The position numbers and the translations under genes are program-made. The notes under the pieces were generated by a model, which was not told where the DNA came from, made no database searches, and was given only the letters and a program-made list of their open reading frames with translations. A DNA stretch of 64,000 bases from positions 6,415 to 70,414 of the forward strand of contig DAOOWV010000001.1 in assembly GCA_035371485.1 (NCBI GenBank), given 5' to 3'. Position 1 is the stretch's first letter, and each line of letters starts with the position of its first letter. Below, one piece after another: positions 34,491-43,900 of this stretch. Origin of the DNA: DAOOWV01 sp035371485. GTDB lineage: Bacteria > Patescibacteriota > Dojkabacteria > JAFGLO01.

Positions 34491-35500
34491 TTAGGCCGTA
34501 GGGGCATACGGCGGTAGATCAACCTCAACATCTGCACGCAGCCTTTCATACAACATTTGGGACTGTGCTATGACTTGGTCTGGACCAATGTCGGCCCCGA
34601 TATCTGGGGCACTGCCCGACGCAGCTGCCACTTGAGCTTTTGCCGCCATGATCATATCCTCGTCTTTACTTTCCTCGGCAAATTTAAGCATCTCTTCAGC
34701 TTCCTTTTGTTGCGTAGCCGTGTCGGCACGACTTTGCGTGTATGATTTATCCCGGACAGCATTGGCCTCGGCATGTTTGAGCAAGGTTTGTGCGATAACT
34801 TCCATGTCTTTATCGCCAAGAGTTTTGGCATATTCTGCCATCTTTTTAGCCTGTTCCAGATCCATAGACCGTCCGCTTTTTTTTGCGGAATATTCGTCTG
34901 TTGTGGAAACACTCCCGATATAGCCGGAAATAGCGATCCACATTTTCATTACTGCTCTTACCCGCGGGTCAGGCTTGACACTGCAGTCGGTTTCGATCAT
35001 GCTTCCGCCCCGGACTGTAACTTTTACCGGATTGAACGGATCGGTCGAAACCATTTCGGTTTTTGCGCCCGTGGCTTTGTTTAAAATCCTGGAACCGGCG
35101 TCATCAGCGGATCTTCGCAATTGAAATAGGAACAGCTGAACATACCTTTGGTGACTTCCCAATTTTTAATAGTCTCGCCACTGTATGTGGTACCGGAAGT
35201 CTTATCTTCCCGGTTCCACTCTTCCAGGCCGCTTAATTTCAACTCCGCACCGGGAAACAGGGTTATGCTTTTGGATGAATTATGTTGGGGATCATACACG
35301 GGTTTGTCCTTGCCCAAGTTTAGGCTGATATTAAGTACAATGATAGTGTTTTTCCCTGCCGAAAGTGTATCACCGTCTTCGACCTTTTCCTTAACTTGTT
35401 TTGACCCGGGAATATTGATCTTTGTACCGTTCTTCCGGATGATAAAAGCCTCATTGCCGGAGACTCCAAGTGTAATTTTCCCGGTTATTTGAGTATTCAT
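34491..35500 (-). pseudogene. FecR-like gene, GC-rich, frameshifted
   Basis: The first 139 codons (from ATG at 35500) read like a FecR domain: S-G-N-E-A-F-I-I-R-K-N-G, a D-G-D-T-L-S-A-G turn and a L-F-P-G-A-E-L-K-L strand. The reading then continues in a second frame that overlaps it at 35081-35162 and carries V-R-G-G-S-M-I-E-T-D and a long charged helical region rich in Ala, Lys and Glu. Together they look like one gene split by a frameshift. The segment is visibly richer in G+C than everything around it and uses codons such as GCC and CGG, so it is foreign or a late arrival. Confidence 0.6.
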
Positions 35501-35550
35501 AATGGGCTTATGACTAAATTTAAATTTTAATATTCTGAATTTCCATTTAA

Positions 35551-36735
35551 TTAATCTTCCTTTTTCTCTGATTCAACAGTATTAACTTCTACTTCCGTCC
35601 CTTCTTCTACGGTAATCTTCACCTTGTTTGAATCTTTTTGGTCATCATTATTAGAAGAATTAGTAGGAAAAGAATTAGAGGAACTACCTTCTACTTTATT
35701 ATCGTCCGGTGTTACTGTATCTTTTTTCTGTGGAGCTTCTTTTATCTTTTTTGTTAGACGAATAACAATTAAAACAACTAAAATAATAACAAAGATTACA
35801 AGTGCAACTATAGATAGTTTGATTATGATATCTTTTGTGTTACTGGGTACACCAACATCTATTTCTTTTCCAGTGCTATCATCTGTTTCTCCATCAACTT
35901 CGCCTCCTAAGTTTTCTACACTCTCATTCGATATTAGAAGTTTATATTGATCAATACTATCAAAACTAGTACCATACATAGCTTGTTCAACTACAACATA
36001 TATATATCCATTGGATTTAATATTAAATGTGTTCTGTATTATCTGTCCTGCATCTAAATCTAATCCATCCTCATTAAGAAGTTCTGCTCTATTACTATCA
36101 TACACAGCATTTCCGATTTTATATTCTCCTACTGGAGAAACTCTTACAATAACCTTATCTCCACTTTTAACTGAAATTTTATAGTAGTCTGCATCATCAT
36201 TTCCACCGACTTCGCCATACGTGAAACCAGAGAGATATCCGGTATATTCGCCATATTGAATATTCATGGCACTGTCATAATTACCTCCTGCATCAGTACC
36301 ATTATTTGCATCTGTTCTATCGATAAGACTAACAGTTAATAAAATAGAGTCTGTAGTATATGAGTTATTAATTACCAGATAATACTTAGATTCTTCTAAT
36401 TCATTTCCAAGCCACCGTAATGTATCCTCTTTATCTATACTAGAAACAGCTCCCTGTCTTTCACTGTCATACATAGACACTGAACCAAAAAAATCTCCAG
36501 TAATTCTATAATCTATTTTTATTTCAAACCCTGGTTTTGAATTAATATAAAAGTAGCAAGATTCACCCTCAGCTATATCACTTTTTATATTCTCTCCTTC
36601 TTGAAGTTGAATAGAACTGTCATAACTAACACCGCATGAAGGTATTTGATATTCTGCTTTAACTTCTTTAAAGAAAAGAAATGAAGTACAAAATATAAAT
36701 AAGGTAAATAAAAATATAGTTAGTTTAATTTTCAT
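35551..36735 (-). CDS. Surface protein with PPC-like beta domains and C-terminal membrane anchor
   Basis: Residues 1-27 form a signal peptide ending K-A-E. Two beta-sandwich regions follow; the second (about 150-270) has N-D-D-A-D-Y-Y-K-I-S-V-K-S-G-D-K-V, the pattern of bacterial pre-peptidase C-terminal (PPC) domains. A transmembrane helix at about 305-330 and a charged, Ser/Asn-rich cytoplasmic tail end the protein. It is probably held in the membrane with the domains outside. It is divergent from the Cys-rich FecR-like gene at 37016; the 280-bp gap between them shows only AT-rich sequence. Confidence 0.72.
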   Translation of the reverse strand: MKIKLTIFLFTLFIFCTSFLFFKEVKAEYQIPSCGVSYDSSIQLQEGENIKSDIAEGESCYFYINSKPGFEIKIDYRITGDFFGSVSMYDSERQGAVSSIDKEDTLRWLGNELEESKYYLVINNSYTTDSILLTVSLIDRTDANNGTDAGGNYDSAMNIQYGEYTGYLSGFTYGEVGGNDDADYYKISVKSGDKVIVRVSPVGEYKIGNAVYDSNRAELLNEDGLDLDAGQIIQNTFNIKSNGYIYVVVEQAMYGTSFDSIDQYKLLISNESVENLGGEVDGETDDSTGKEIDVGVPSNTKDIIIKLSIVALVIFVIILVVLIVIRLTKKIKEAPQKKDTVTPDDNKVEGSSSNSFPTNSSNNDDQKDSNKVKITVEEGTEVEVNTVESEKKED

Positions 36736-37015
36736 TTTTATATAAATGAAATTAATATATACTCCAAGTGTACAGTGTTTTTTAAGTTATGGCAAATTAG
36801 CGTTTTGTTTCTATATATTCACATGTATTTGTAATTATTTGTTTTTAATTCGTGGAGATGCTTCAAATTTTACGTTAAGTCTAGAATATTGGATTTCTTT
36901 TTTCTAAAAGCATATAATTTGATAAAGCAATTTTTTAGTATATGGGTTTAAATACATGATGTAATTTAAGCAAAATATGTTTAGTTAATAATAATTTAAT
37001 TTTAAGATAAAACTT

Positions 37016-38770
37016 ATGATAGAAAAAATATCCAACATTAAACTAAACAAGAAGTGGATCATAATCTTAAGTTCAGTATTATGTGTAGTATTAGTTGGCA
37101 TTCTATTGTTTGTATTTTTAGGGAAAAGAAATGGCGATAAGAATTATGGTGAAAATAATAGCAACAGTAATAATAATAGTGCTAGTAGTAATACTAGTAG
37201 TATTATAGATAGAACTAAACAGTTAAGTGGTTATGCAAATGATACTGCGAAAGTGATTAAGGAGAATATATATCAACCTTTTGAAGAATCTGATGTAGTT
37301 TTAAATGTTTACGGTGAGGTTGGATATAATAATTTGGAAGGAACAATATTTGAATCGGTTCCAATGGATACTGCATGCTCTGATGAAGATGTTGAAAATT
37401 GGAAATTAGGCAATAAAAACAATGAAGTATTATTAAATGATGAACCGACAAAAGTGAAAAATCATTGTATTATAAAGTTAAGCCGTTCGAGTGATGTTTC
37501 ATCTATTGTGTCTGATGAGAGTGCATATGTTGTGTCTAATTATGGTCCATATATTCTCAGCGCATATATAGAATTACCTGACGGTTCATTGATTACATTT
37601 AGTTCTGGGAACTCAAAATCAATTCAAGTAAATATTTATGAAAAAGAAATAAGAGTTATCTTAGAGGGTGGTTCTGCTTATTTTAGAATAGTAAAGCAAG
37701 AAGAAGGGAAGATATTTACAGTTCAAGTTGGGGACAAAATTTTCCAAACGACAGGAGGTACAGAACTTTTTGCTTATTCATCGATAAACAACACTTATGG
37801 AACAGGTTTTAATGAATTTTACGAAAAAAATAAAGAAGAGGTGGAATTTTATAAAGAATTAGAAGGATATGATGATTTTTATGGATATTTAATGAATGAT
37901 TATTTTGCCTATCATACAGCGAGCTTTCAAGTTGTCAAAGGTAGTGGAGATATATTTACCAGAGGGTCCAATTCTAAGTTTGAAAAAGATGATGGAGAAT
38001 ATCGATTTGTATATTATCCTAATTATTCAGTAGATGGTGATAAAGAAGGGGGGTATTTAGTGACAAGTGCTAATGATCAGAGATTTAATTCATTTGGGGC
38101 TTATACAACAGAAGCGGATGAAATAGATTCACATAAAGAATTTTATCAATTTCTAGAAAATCAGCGTGCATTAAATAAATTAAACTATGGATTTAGTAAT
38201 ATAATCGTTGAAAAAATAGATATTGATACAGCTATGAAAGGTTATTTGGCCCAATTTACCTCTATTGCAAAACAAAGACTTATTGACTATAACGCTAATA
38301 AACCAATAGATGATAGTACTTGTAGTTATAGTTGGTTTTTATCTATGTTAGATAATTGCGGATGTCAAGATGGATGGTATCATATAGCTCACGTTGGCTG
38401 TTGCCCTAATGGGTATACTTATTCTGCAACAAAAAATCAATGTATAAGAACAATAATAGTCAAAGGTAGTTGTCCAAGTGGTACTTATGACGTGGGTAAT
38501 GATAAGTGTTGTCCTAATGGAACAACAATCTCAAGCAATGGCTTGTCTTGTGTTCATTCCTCCTCAGGTAAAAAAACACCTCCAACCTATTATCCAGATA
38601 GTAATAATAACGCTACAAAAGAACCCGCTCCAAATATTGATAGTAATATTGATGAAGGCGGTTGTTCTCCTCAAACCATTTGCGATGCAAAAGATGCAAA
38701 TGGTTGTTCATTCTATGGTATGTATGAAAAAAATGGTCAATGTTGTATGGATTTGGTTTGTGTGGAGTAG
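37016..38770 (+). CDS. Membrane-anchored FecR-like protein with Cys-rich C-terminus
   Basis: A single transmembrane helix (residues 14-34) follows a short basic tail, then an Asn/Ser-rich linker. Residues about 185-255 look like a FecR domain (L-P-D-G-S-L-I-T-F, V-I-L-E-G-G-S-A-Y-F-R-I, F-Q-T-T-G-G-T-E-L). The region 290-425 is unassigned. From residue 440 on the protein is Cys-rich, with two C-C-P-N-G repeats and a third Cys cluster at the C-terminus, so a disulfide-stabilised outer domain is likely. No anti-sigma function is apparent: no sigma factor gene lies nearby. Confidence 0.65.
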   Translation: MIEKISNIKLNKKWIIILSSVLCVVLVGILLFVFLGKRNGDKNYGENNSNSNNNSASSNTSSIIDRTKQLSGYANDTAKVIKENIYQPFEESDVVLNVYGEVGYNNLEGTIFESVPMDTACSDEDVENWKLGNKNNEVLLNDEPTKVKNHCIIKLSRSSDVSSIVSDESAYVVSNYGPYILSAYIELPDGSLITFSSGNSKSIQVNIYEKEIRVILEGGSAYFRIVKQEEGKIFTVQVGDKIFQTTGGTELFAYSSINNTYGTGFNEFYEKNKEEVEFYKELEGYDDFYGYLMNDYFAYHTASFQVVKGSGDIFTRGSNSKFEKDDGEYRFVYYPNYSVDGDKEGGYLVTSANDQRFNSFGAYTTEADEIDSHKEFYQFLENQRALNKLNYGFSNIIVEKIDIDTAMKGYLAQFTSIAKQRLIDYNANKPIDDSTCSYSWFLSMLDNCGCQDGWYHIAHVGCCPNGYTYSATKNQCIRTIIVKGSCPSGTYDVGNDKCCPNGTTISSNGLSCVHSSSGKKTPPTYYPDSNNNATKEPAPNIDSNIDEGGCSPQTICDAKDANGCSFYGMYEKNGQCCMDLVCVE

Positions 38771-38852
38771 TAACACTTACAACTATATTTATGATGTAAA
38801 AATGACCATTTAAGAAAAATGTCTATAATCTAATAATTTAACGCCTTGGATC

Positions 38853-39335
38853 ATGGGTGAGAATAAATTTACAATTATTCTTTTAGGAGCTGTTTTTATA
38901 AAAGATGACAATGGTAAAGTTTTATTAGTCCAAGAAGCACAAGACAAAAAATATAGTAAATGCAAGGATAAATGGACAATTCCTCATGGTGGATATGATA
39001 AATTTGGTGAATCTATTAAGGATTTGGTTTCGAGAAAATTATTAGAAGAGGCTGGTTTTGAATGCCAATTTACTGGAAATCATTTATGTGTTGAGGGTTA
39101 TGATCTTAGGCAAAAGCGGATTGTATTGGTTAGTATAATTGGGGAAGGAAGATCAGCCAAGAAAGTGCAGGAAAGGCTTATAGATGAAATTAAAGATGTT
39201 AGATATTTTTCTGAAAGTGAAATTGCTGAAATGATAAGAAATAATCAGATCAGAGATAATCTCCCAATTGATAAGATAATAGAAGCGTTTGAAGATAATT
39301 CTTATGAGATTTTAAGGTGGGAATTGGATAGATAA
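38853..39335 (+). CDS. Nudix-family hydrolase
   Basis: The 160-residue protein carries a Nudix box, G-Y-D-K-F-G-E followed by S-R-K-L-L-E-E-A-G-F. The consensus R-E is R-K here, but both later Glu residues, which bind Mg, are kept. The N-terminal strand G-A-V-F-I-K-D and W-T-I-P-H-G-G support the fold. Nudix enzymes cleave nucleoside diphosphates linked to another group; the substrate is unknown. A second, broken Nudix gene follows directly, so the pair may come from a duplication or a shared import. Confidence 0.8.
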   Translation: MGENKFTIILLGAVFIKDDNGKVLLVQEAQDKKYSKCKDKWTIPHGGYDKFGESIKDLVSRKLLEEAGFECQFTGNHLCVEGYDLRQKRIVLVSIIGEGRSAKKVQERLIDEIKDVRYFSESEIAEMIRNNQIRDNLPIDKIIEAFEDNSYEILRWELDR

Positions 39336-39356
39336 CCTTAGTTGAGTTAGCAGTTA

Positions 39357-39830
39357 ATGAAACAAAAATTCATTGTTACTGTTTCAGTTATTGTATATAA
39401 AAAGGACGGTTCTCTATTGGTTACGGAACGTAGTGAAAATGAAATTCAATGAGCAGGAATGTTGTCATATTGTGGGGGGAAAATAGATAATTTGGTAGTT
39501 CAAAATAGTGAATTAGCCGTGCATTCTATATTTCAGGAAACGGGCTTGCGAGAATTAAAGGAAGAAGTTGGGGTTGAGATTTTTGAGGATTCTTTAGTTA
39601 TGATTAATAATCATGCTTTTAAGAGATTTGATGGTGATTTTGCATTAATGATTGTATTTTTGGGATTATTTAAGTCGCAAGGAAAAGTTAATTTAAATCC
39701 TATAGAAATTAAATCTTATAAATGGCTAAAGTTTCGTGAGATTAATAAAGAAAAGATGTATGATTCAGTATATAGAGTATATTGCGAAGCTAATGAGTAT
39801 TTAAAAAATAACAATTTAATAGAAGGGTAA
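39357..39830 (+). pseudogene. Nudix-family gene with in-frame TGA
   Basis: From ATG 39357 the frame reads to a TGA at 39450-39452 after N-E-I-Q, then continues in the same frame with A-G-M-L-S-Y-C-G-G-K-I-D and R-E-L-K-E-E-V-G-V, the second half of a Nudix box. Trp is expected at the TGA position (W-x-x-P-G-G in relatives), so a TGG to TGA change is likely. An extra 11-residue insertion lies inside the box. Restart downstream at 39459 would lose the first strand and is unlikely to work. Confidence 0.72.
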
Positions 39831-39849
39831 TATTTATAAATCATTTATC

Positions 39850-40482
39850 ATGAAAAATAAACAGATACGATTTATATATTTTGACGTAGGTGGGGTTGTA
39901 GTTCTTGATTTCTCCAAAACTAATAAGTGGGATGAAATGTTATTTGATTTAGGAATTACTAAATCAGTAAGACCTCAATTTGATGAGTTATTTGATGCGC
40001 ATGAAAAGAAAATTTGTGTCGGAGAACCAATAAGTGTGTTTGTAGAAGAGGCGAGAACCAAATTAGGTATTAAGTTTCCAGAAAACTATGACATGACTGC
40101 CGATTTTGTAAATCGTTTTGAAAAGAACCATTCAGTGTTAAAATTACTCCCACAACTGAAAAATAATTTTAAAATTGGGCTACTTACTGGGCAATATCCT
40201 GATATGTTAAATATGATTTTTGAGAAAGGATTATTACCGAAAAATATTTGGGATGTAATTATTGATTCAAGTAAAGAAGGTGTGACTAAACCAGATCCTA
40301 GAATTTATGAGTTGGCTGAAAAGCAAGCAAATGTTGATCCAGAATCGATTTTGTTTGTTGACAATAAAGCGAAATCGCTTGAATATCCGAAATCAAAAGG
40401 GTGGCAAGTGTTTGAATATGACCCTGCCAATCCTGAAGATTCAACAAGTAAACTGAGAAGCTTTATTGCAAATTGGAGCTGA
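39850..40482 (+). CDS. HAD-superfamily hydrolase
   Basis: The 210-residue protein has HAD motif I F-D-V-G-G-V-V (nucleophile Asp; the second Asp is replaced by Gly, as in many haloacid dehalogenase-like members), a helical cap, motif III with K-P-D-P-R-I-Y and motif IV F-V-D-N-K. It probably acts on a small phosphorylated metabolite. The frame is intact. It lies 19 nt after the broken Nudix gene and may have been part of its operon. Confidence 0.82.
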   Translation: MKNKQIRFIYFDVGGVVVLDFSKTNKWDEMLFDLGITKSVRPQFDELFDAHEKKICVGEPISVFVEEARTKLGIKFPENYDMTADFVNRFEKNHSVLKLLPQLKNNFKIGLLTGQYPDMLNMIFEKGLLPKNIWDVIIDSSKEGVTKPDPRIYELAEKQANVDPESILFVDNKAKSLEYPKSKGWQVFEYDPANPEDSTSKLRSFIANWS

Positions 40483-40565
40483 TGCAAAATATTAAAATGA
40501 AAATACATTATATATATTAAATTTAATTCAGAAAAGATGGAAGATTAAAATATTATTTTGAAGTT

Positions 40566-41483
40566 TTGGGCTGGGAAGTTGTTAAGTCAGCTTTTGGTAA
40601 AGAATTTAAAATTTTTGAAACAGCTCAGGACTCTGCGATGAGTAGATTTATTCCTATGGTTTATGATCCAATTGGATTTGATTGGAAGACATTTTTTGAA
40701 CAAGATTTTGTTGATAGATTTAATGGATTGATGATAAGTGGAGGTACAAATGTCAAAAAGGTATATTGTGTAGTGTTTTTTAATGATGAGATCGTAAATG
40801 AAATTTTAAATAAGAATGAGGATGGTGTAATGATTTTTGCCCATCATCCAGTCCAAATGGAATGTGGTGATCCAAAAGGTAAAAAAGGAAGAGGATTTTT
40901 ACCTATTGATCCTGAGTTATTACGCCAAATAAAAGCTAGAGGAATTTCCGTGTATACTTGTCACGCTCCTCTAGATGCTGGTTCCGTTTCAGGGTTAGGA
41001 ACAGGAGAAGCAATAGTAAAAAGACTTAATGCAAAGGTTTTAAGTCAATATGATGAATATGCTCATGGTTATGCAGGGAGAGTATTTGAGTTACCTGAGG
41101 TTACTACAACTGAAGCACTCGCTGAAAAATTAAGAATAATGTGTGATCTTCCATACGTTGATATTCAGGGTATTCGTGGGAAGCAAATCAAAAAAGTTGC
41201 TATTTTGCCAGGAGGTGGTGGAAGTGTAGATGACATAAAACTTGCAGAAGAACAAGGAGTTGACTGTATTATAACTGGCGAAGTGACATGTAAAATTGAT
41301 AATGAACGTGGAGAAAGAGAGAAAAAGGCTTTAGAGGAATATTATCCAACAACCTCAATATTGGCAATTGGACTCTCGCATGCTGGTTCGGAATTCTTGG
41401 TAATGTATGATGTTGTAGATTGGATTAAAAAAACGTTGGGTATTGAAGCTGAGGTTTTGGCTGAAAAAAGATGGCGGAGGTAA
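40566..41483 (+). CDS. NIF3-like dinuclear metal protein, start uncertain
   Basis: The core matches the NIF3/YbgI family: F-A-H-H-P-V, T-C-H-A-P-L-D, G-G-G-G-S-V-D-D, I-T-G-E-V and a late G-L-S-H-A-G-S-E, residues that bind the two metals. The N-terminal 60 residues are not typical of the family. No ATG is available upstream: the frame is open from 40527, and TTG at 40566 is the best start, so the true start may have been lost. NIF3 proteins form hexamers; the reaction is unclear. Confidence 0.7.
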   Translation: MGWEVVKSAFGKEFKIFETAQDSAMSRFIPMVYDPIGFDWKTFFEQDFVDRFNGLMISGGTNVKKVYCVVFFNDEIVNEILNKNEDGVMIFAHHPVQMECGDPKGKKGRGFLPIDPELLRQIKARGISVYTCHAPLDAGSVSGLGTGEAIVKRLNAKVLSQYDEYAHGYAGRVFELPEVTTTEALAEKLRIMCDLPYVDIQGIRGKQIKKVAILPGGGGSVDDIKLAEEQGVDCIITGEVTCKIDNERGEREKKALEEYYPTTSILAIGLSHAGSEFLVMYDVVDWIKKTLGIEAEVLAEKRWRR

Positions 41484-41496
41484 ATGCTACATATGA

Positions 41497-41525
41497 TTGT
41501 TTATCTTAATAAATTTTGATATAAT
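41497..41525 (+). promoter_or_regulatory. Promoter of the T-box/leuS unit
   Basis: TTGTTT (41497-41502), a 17-bp spacer and TATAAT (41520-41525) start a transcript at about 41532, just before the T-box leader. Confidence 0.6.
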
Positions 41526-41531
41526 ACATAG

Positions 41532-41869
41532 TAACAATACGTTGATCCGGAGTCTTCTTACTGTAGTGGGAGAAGGTAAACTCGCTGGGGAGTATCAGGA
41601 AGAAAACTATATTTAGTTAATAGTTAGTAGATAATAGAGAATAGTGGTTTGAAATATTAATAATGAAACCAATCTTTATTAAGATTTACCTGTTAACTGT
41701 GTAGTTCTAGAACCTGAGGGGGGCAGTCCGTAAAAAACTGCAGACCATATCTTTATGAGTAGTTACGAAGGGTTGTATAGGTAACTATATAACCAATAAA
41801 GGTGGTACCATGGACATTAAATCCGTTCATCCCTTCGAGTGTCAATATTGGCGCAAGAGGGGGTTTTTT
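41532..41869 (+). promoter_or_regulatory. T-box riboswitch leader upstream of leuS
   Basis: The diagnostic T-box sequence, AAAGGTGGTACCATGG (41798-41813), precedes a terminator-like hairpin and a T-run, about 25 bp before leuS. Upstream, 41540-41605 folds into a stem-loop domain of the Stem I type, with CTTCT/AGAAG inside; a CTC at 41581-41583 is a possible leucine specifier. In T-box leaders, uncharged tRNA binds the specifier and the T-box bulge and prevents termination. Such leaders are known mainly from Firmicutes, so transfer is likely. The T-box core is clear; the specifier is a guess. Confidence 0.8.
41831..41869 (+). terminator. T-box-associated intrinsic terminator
   Basis: CCCTT (41831-41835) pairs imperfectly with AAGAGGGG, with an inner GTGTCA/TGGCGC stem, followed by six T (41864-41869). 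The 5' arm overlaps the end of the antiterminator region, as expected for a switch. Confidence 0.6.
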
Positions 41870-41892
41870 CATATAAATTTATTTATAAAAAA

Positions 41893-43769
41893 ATGGAAAC
41901 GGACAAGGTCAGTTATAATCATGTAGCTATTGAGGAAAAATGGCTAAAAATATAGGAGAAAACTCTTTATTCCTCTACTTCCAATTATACCAAAGCTAAT
42001 AAACATTCAAGCCCTAAATTTTTCTGTATGGACACTTTTGCATACCCTTCTGCTAAAGGAGTTCATGTCGGATATATTGAGAGTTTCGGGGCAACAGATA
42101 TGGTAGCAAGATATCATGGAATGAAGGGATACAATGTTTTTTACCCAATGGGGTATGATACATTTGGTTTGCCAGCAGAAAATTATGCAATAAAAACGGG
42201 TATTCATCCACAAAAAGCTACCGATGATAGTATAAAAAATATACATAGACAATATAGAAAAATAGGTCTAAGCTTTAATAAAGATACTTATATAAATACT
42301 GCTGATGTCAATTATTATAGATGGACTCAATGGTTGTTCTTGAAATTGTATGAAAAGGGATTGGCTCATAGAGCAAATAATGTTGTTGGATACTGTGATT
42401 CATGTAAGACGGTTATTTCAAAAGAGCAGATAGTTGAAAATGGTAAATGTGAAAGATGTGGAAACGACATTTCTTCAAAAAAGATTACTCAATGGTACTT
42501 GAGAATTACCGATTATCAGGAAAGGTTATATAAGGGAGTTGATAAGTTGGATTGGTCACCACTTGGAAAGAAACTGCATAAAAAATGGATTGGAAATAAA
42601 AATAAAAAAGATGATATTGATTATAGGTTACATGCTGGTGCATTTCTAGACAAAGGTACTGGGGAACACCCATCCCTATTGTATATTGTGATAAATGTGG
42701 TGAACAACCAGTTCCTTTTGATGATCTACCAGTAGTTTTGCCTCAAGACGTTGATTATATACCAGTTGGGGTTGCACCATTACGAAAAAATATTGAATTT
42801 TATGAAGGTGGAACTTGTCCTAAGTGTGGAGGAAAAGCTCACAGAGAAGTTGATGTTATGGACACATTTGTAAGTTCCGCATGGTATATGTATCGCTATT
42901 TTGATCCACAGAACAATGAAGAACCTTTTACCCTAGAAAAGATTAAAGACTGGTTTCCAATGGATTGGTATCAAGGTGCTCAAGAACATTACACAGCACA
43001 TCTGGTCTATGCAAGGTTTATTGCAATGTTTCTTTATGACATAGGATATTTGAATGTTGAAGAACCAATAAAAAAGTATGTTAGTTGTGGGCTAGTTGTC
43101 GCAAAGGATGGGGGTAAGTTTTCCAAAAGATTGGCTAATGCTCCAGATCTTGATATCGAAGTAAAAAAGTACGGTGCTGATACTTTGAGAATGTTTGTGC
43201 AATTTGTGGCACCATTTCAAGAAAATTCTCCATGGGATACATCTGTTATTCTGGGAATTACTAGGGTTTTAAATCGAATATATAGAATTGCCTCTGAAAA
43301 TGTTGATGGAAAAAGGCATAAGGTACGTATTGATACAAAAGTGAAATATAACAAAGTAATTGATCAGGTAAAGAGATCTTTTATTGATTTGAATTGGAAC
43401 GTTGCTATCAGTCGAATAATGGATCTAGTAACTGATATTAAAAAAGATAAATTCGTTGATATATCTATTTGGAAGGATTTCATAAAAATATTGGCTCCGT
43501 TCATCACAGAGGAATTGTGGGAAATGAGTGGTGAAAAGAGTTCGGTACATTTACAGAAATATCCTAGAAGGATTAAACTAAATAATGAGTCTGTGAACAT
43601 AGTTGTTGCTGTTGATGGCAAAAAAAGAGCAGAACTAAAAGTTAAGGCAAATGAGGCGAGAAGTAAAGTTGTTACCAAGGCAATGCAAAAAGTACATAAT
43701 TATGGAATAAATGACACGAGCAGATACACTTATGTTAAAGGAAGAATAATAAACTTTATTTCGAAATAA
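41893..43769 (+). pseudogene. leuS: Leucyl-tRNA synthetase without editing domain, with nonsense and frameshift mutations
   Basis: The protein aligns with bacterial LeuRS: E-E-K-W-L-K-I at the start, then P-M-G-Y-D-T-F-G-L-P-A-E-N-Y-A-I, T-Q-W-Y-L-R-I-T-D-Y, S-R-Q-R-Y-W-G-T-P-I-P-I and a C-terminal anticodon-binding region. Defects: TAG at 41953-41955, where Trp is expected; a one-base deletion near 42634 that shifts the frame before S-R-Q-R-Y-W-G; absence of the whole CP1 editing domain (K-W-I-G runs into Y-R-L-H within a few residues); HIGH motif H-V-G-Y instead of H-V-G-H; KMSKS reduced to K-F-S-K-R. It is probably a dead gene, controlled by the T-box leader. Confidence 0.82.
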
Positions 43770-43900
43770 TAGATTATAAGTGAACTAATATAAAATATGC
43801 ATAGATTCGAATATTACTCTCTTTTTCAAAGTTTGTAATATCATTTCTTGCATAGTAGAATAAAAGTATCGTTATAAATATAATTTAATAATTTATTGTG

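Noticed and set aside
39357..39830. Recoding of TGA as an amino acid in this genome
   Set aside because: Long core genes such as gyrA, recA and trpS contain no internal TGA, and several genes end with TGA, so the standard stop meaning is more likely.
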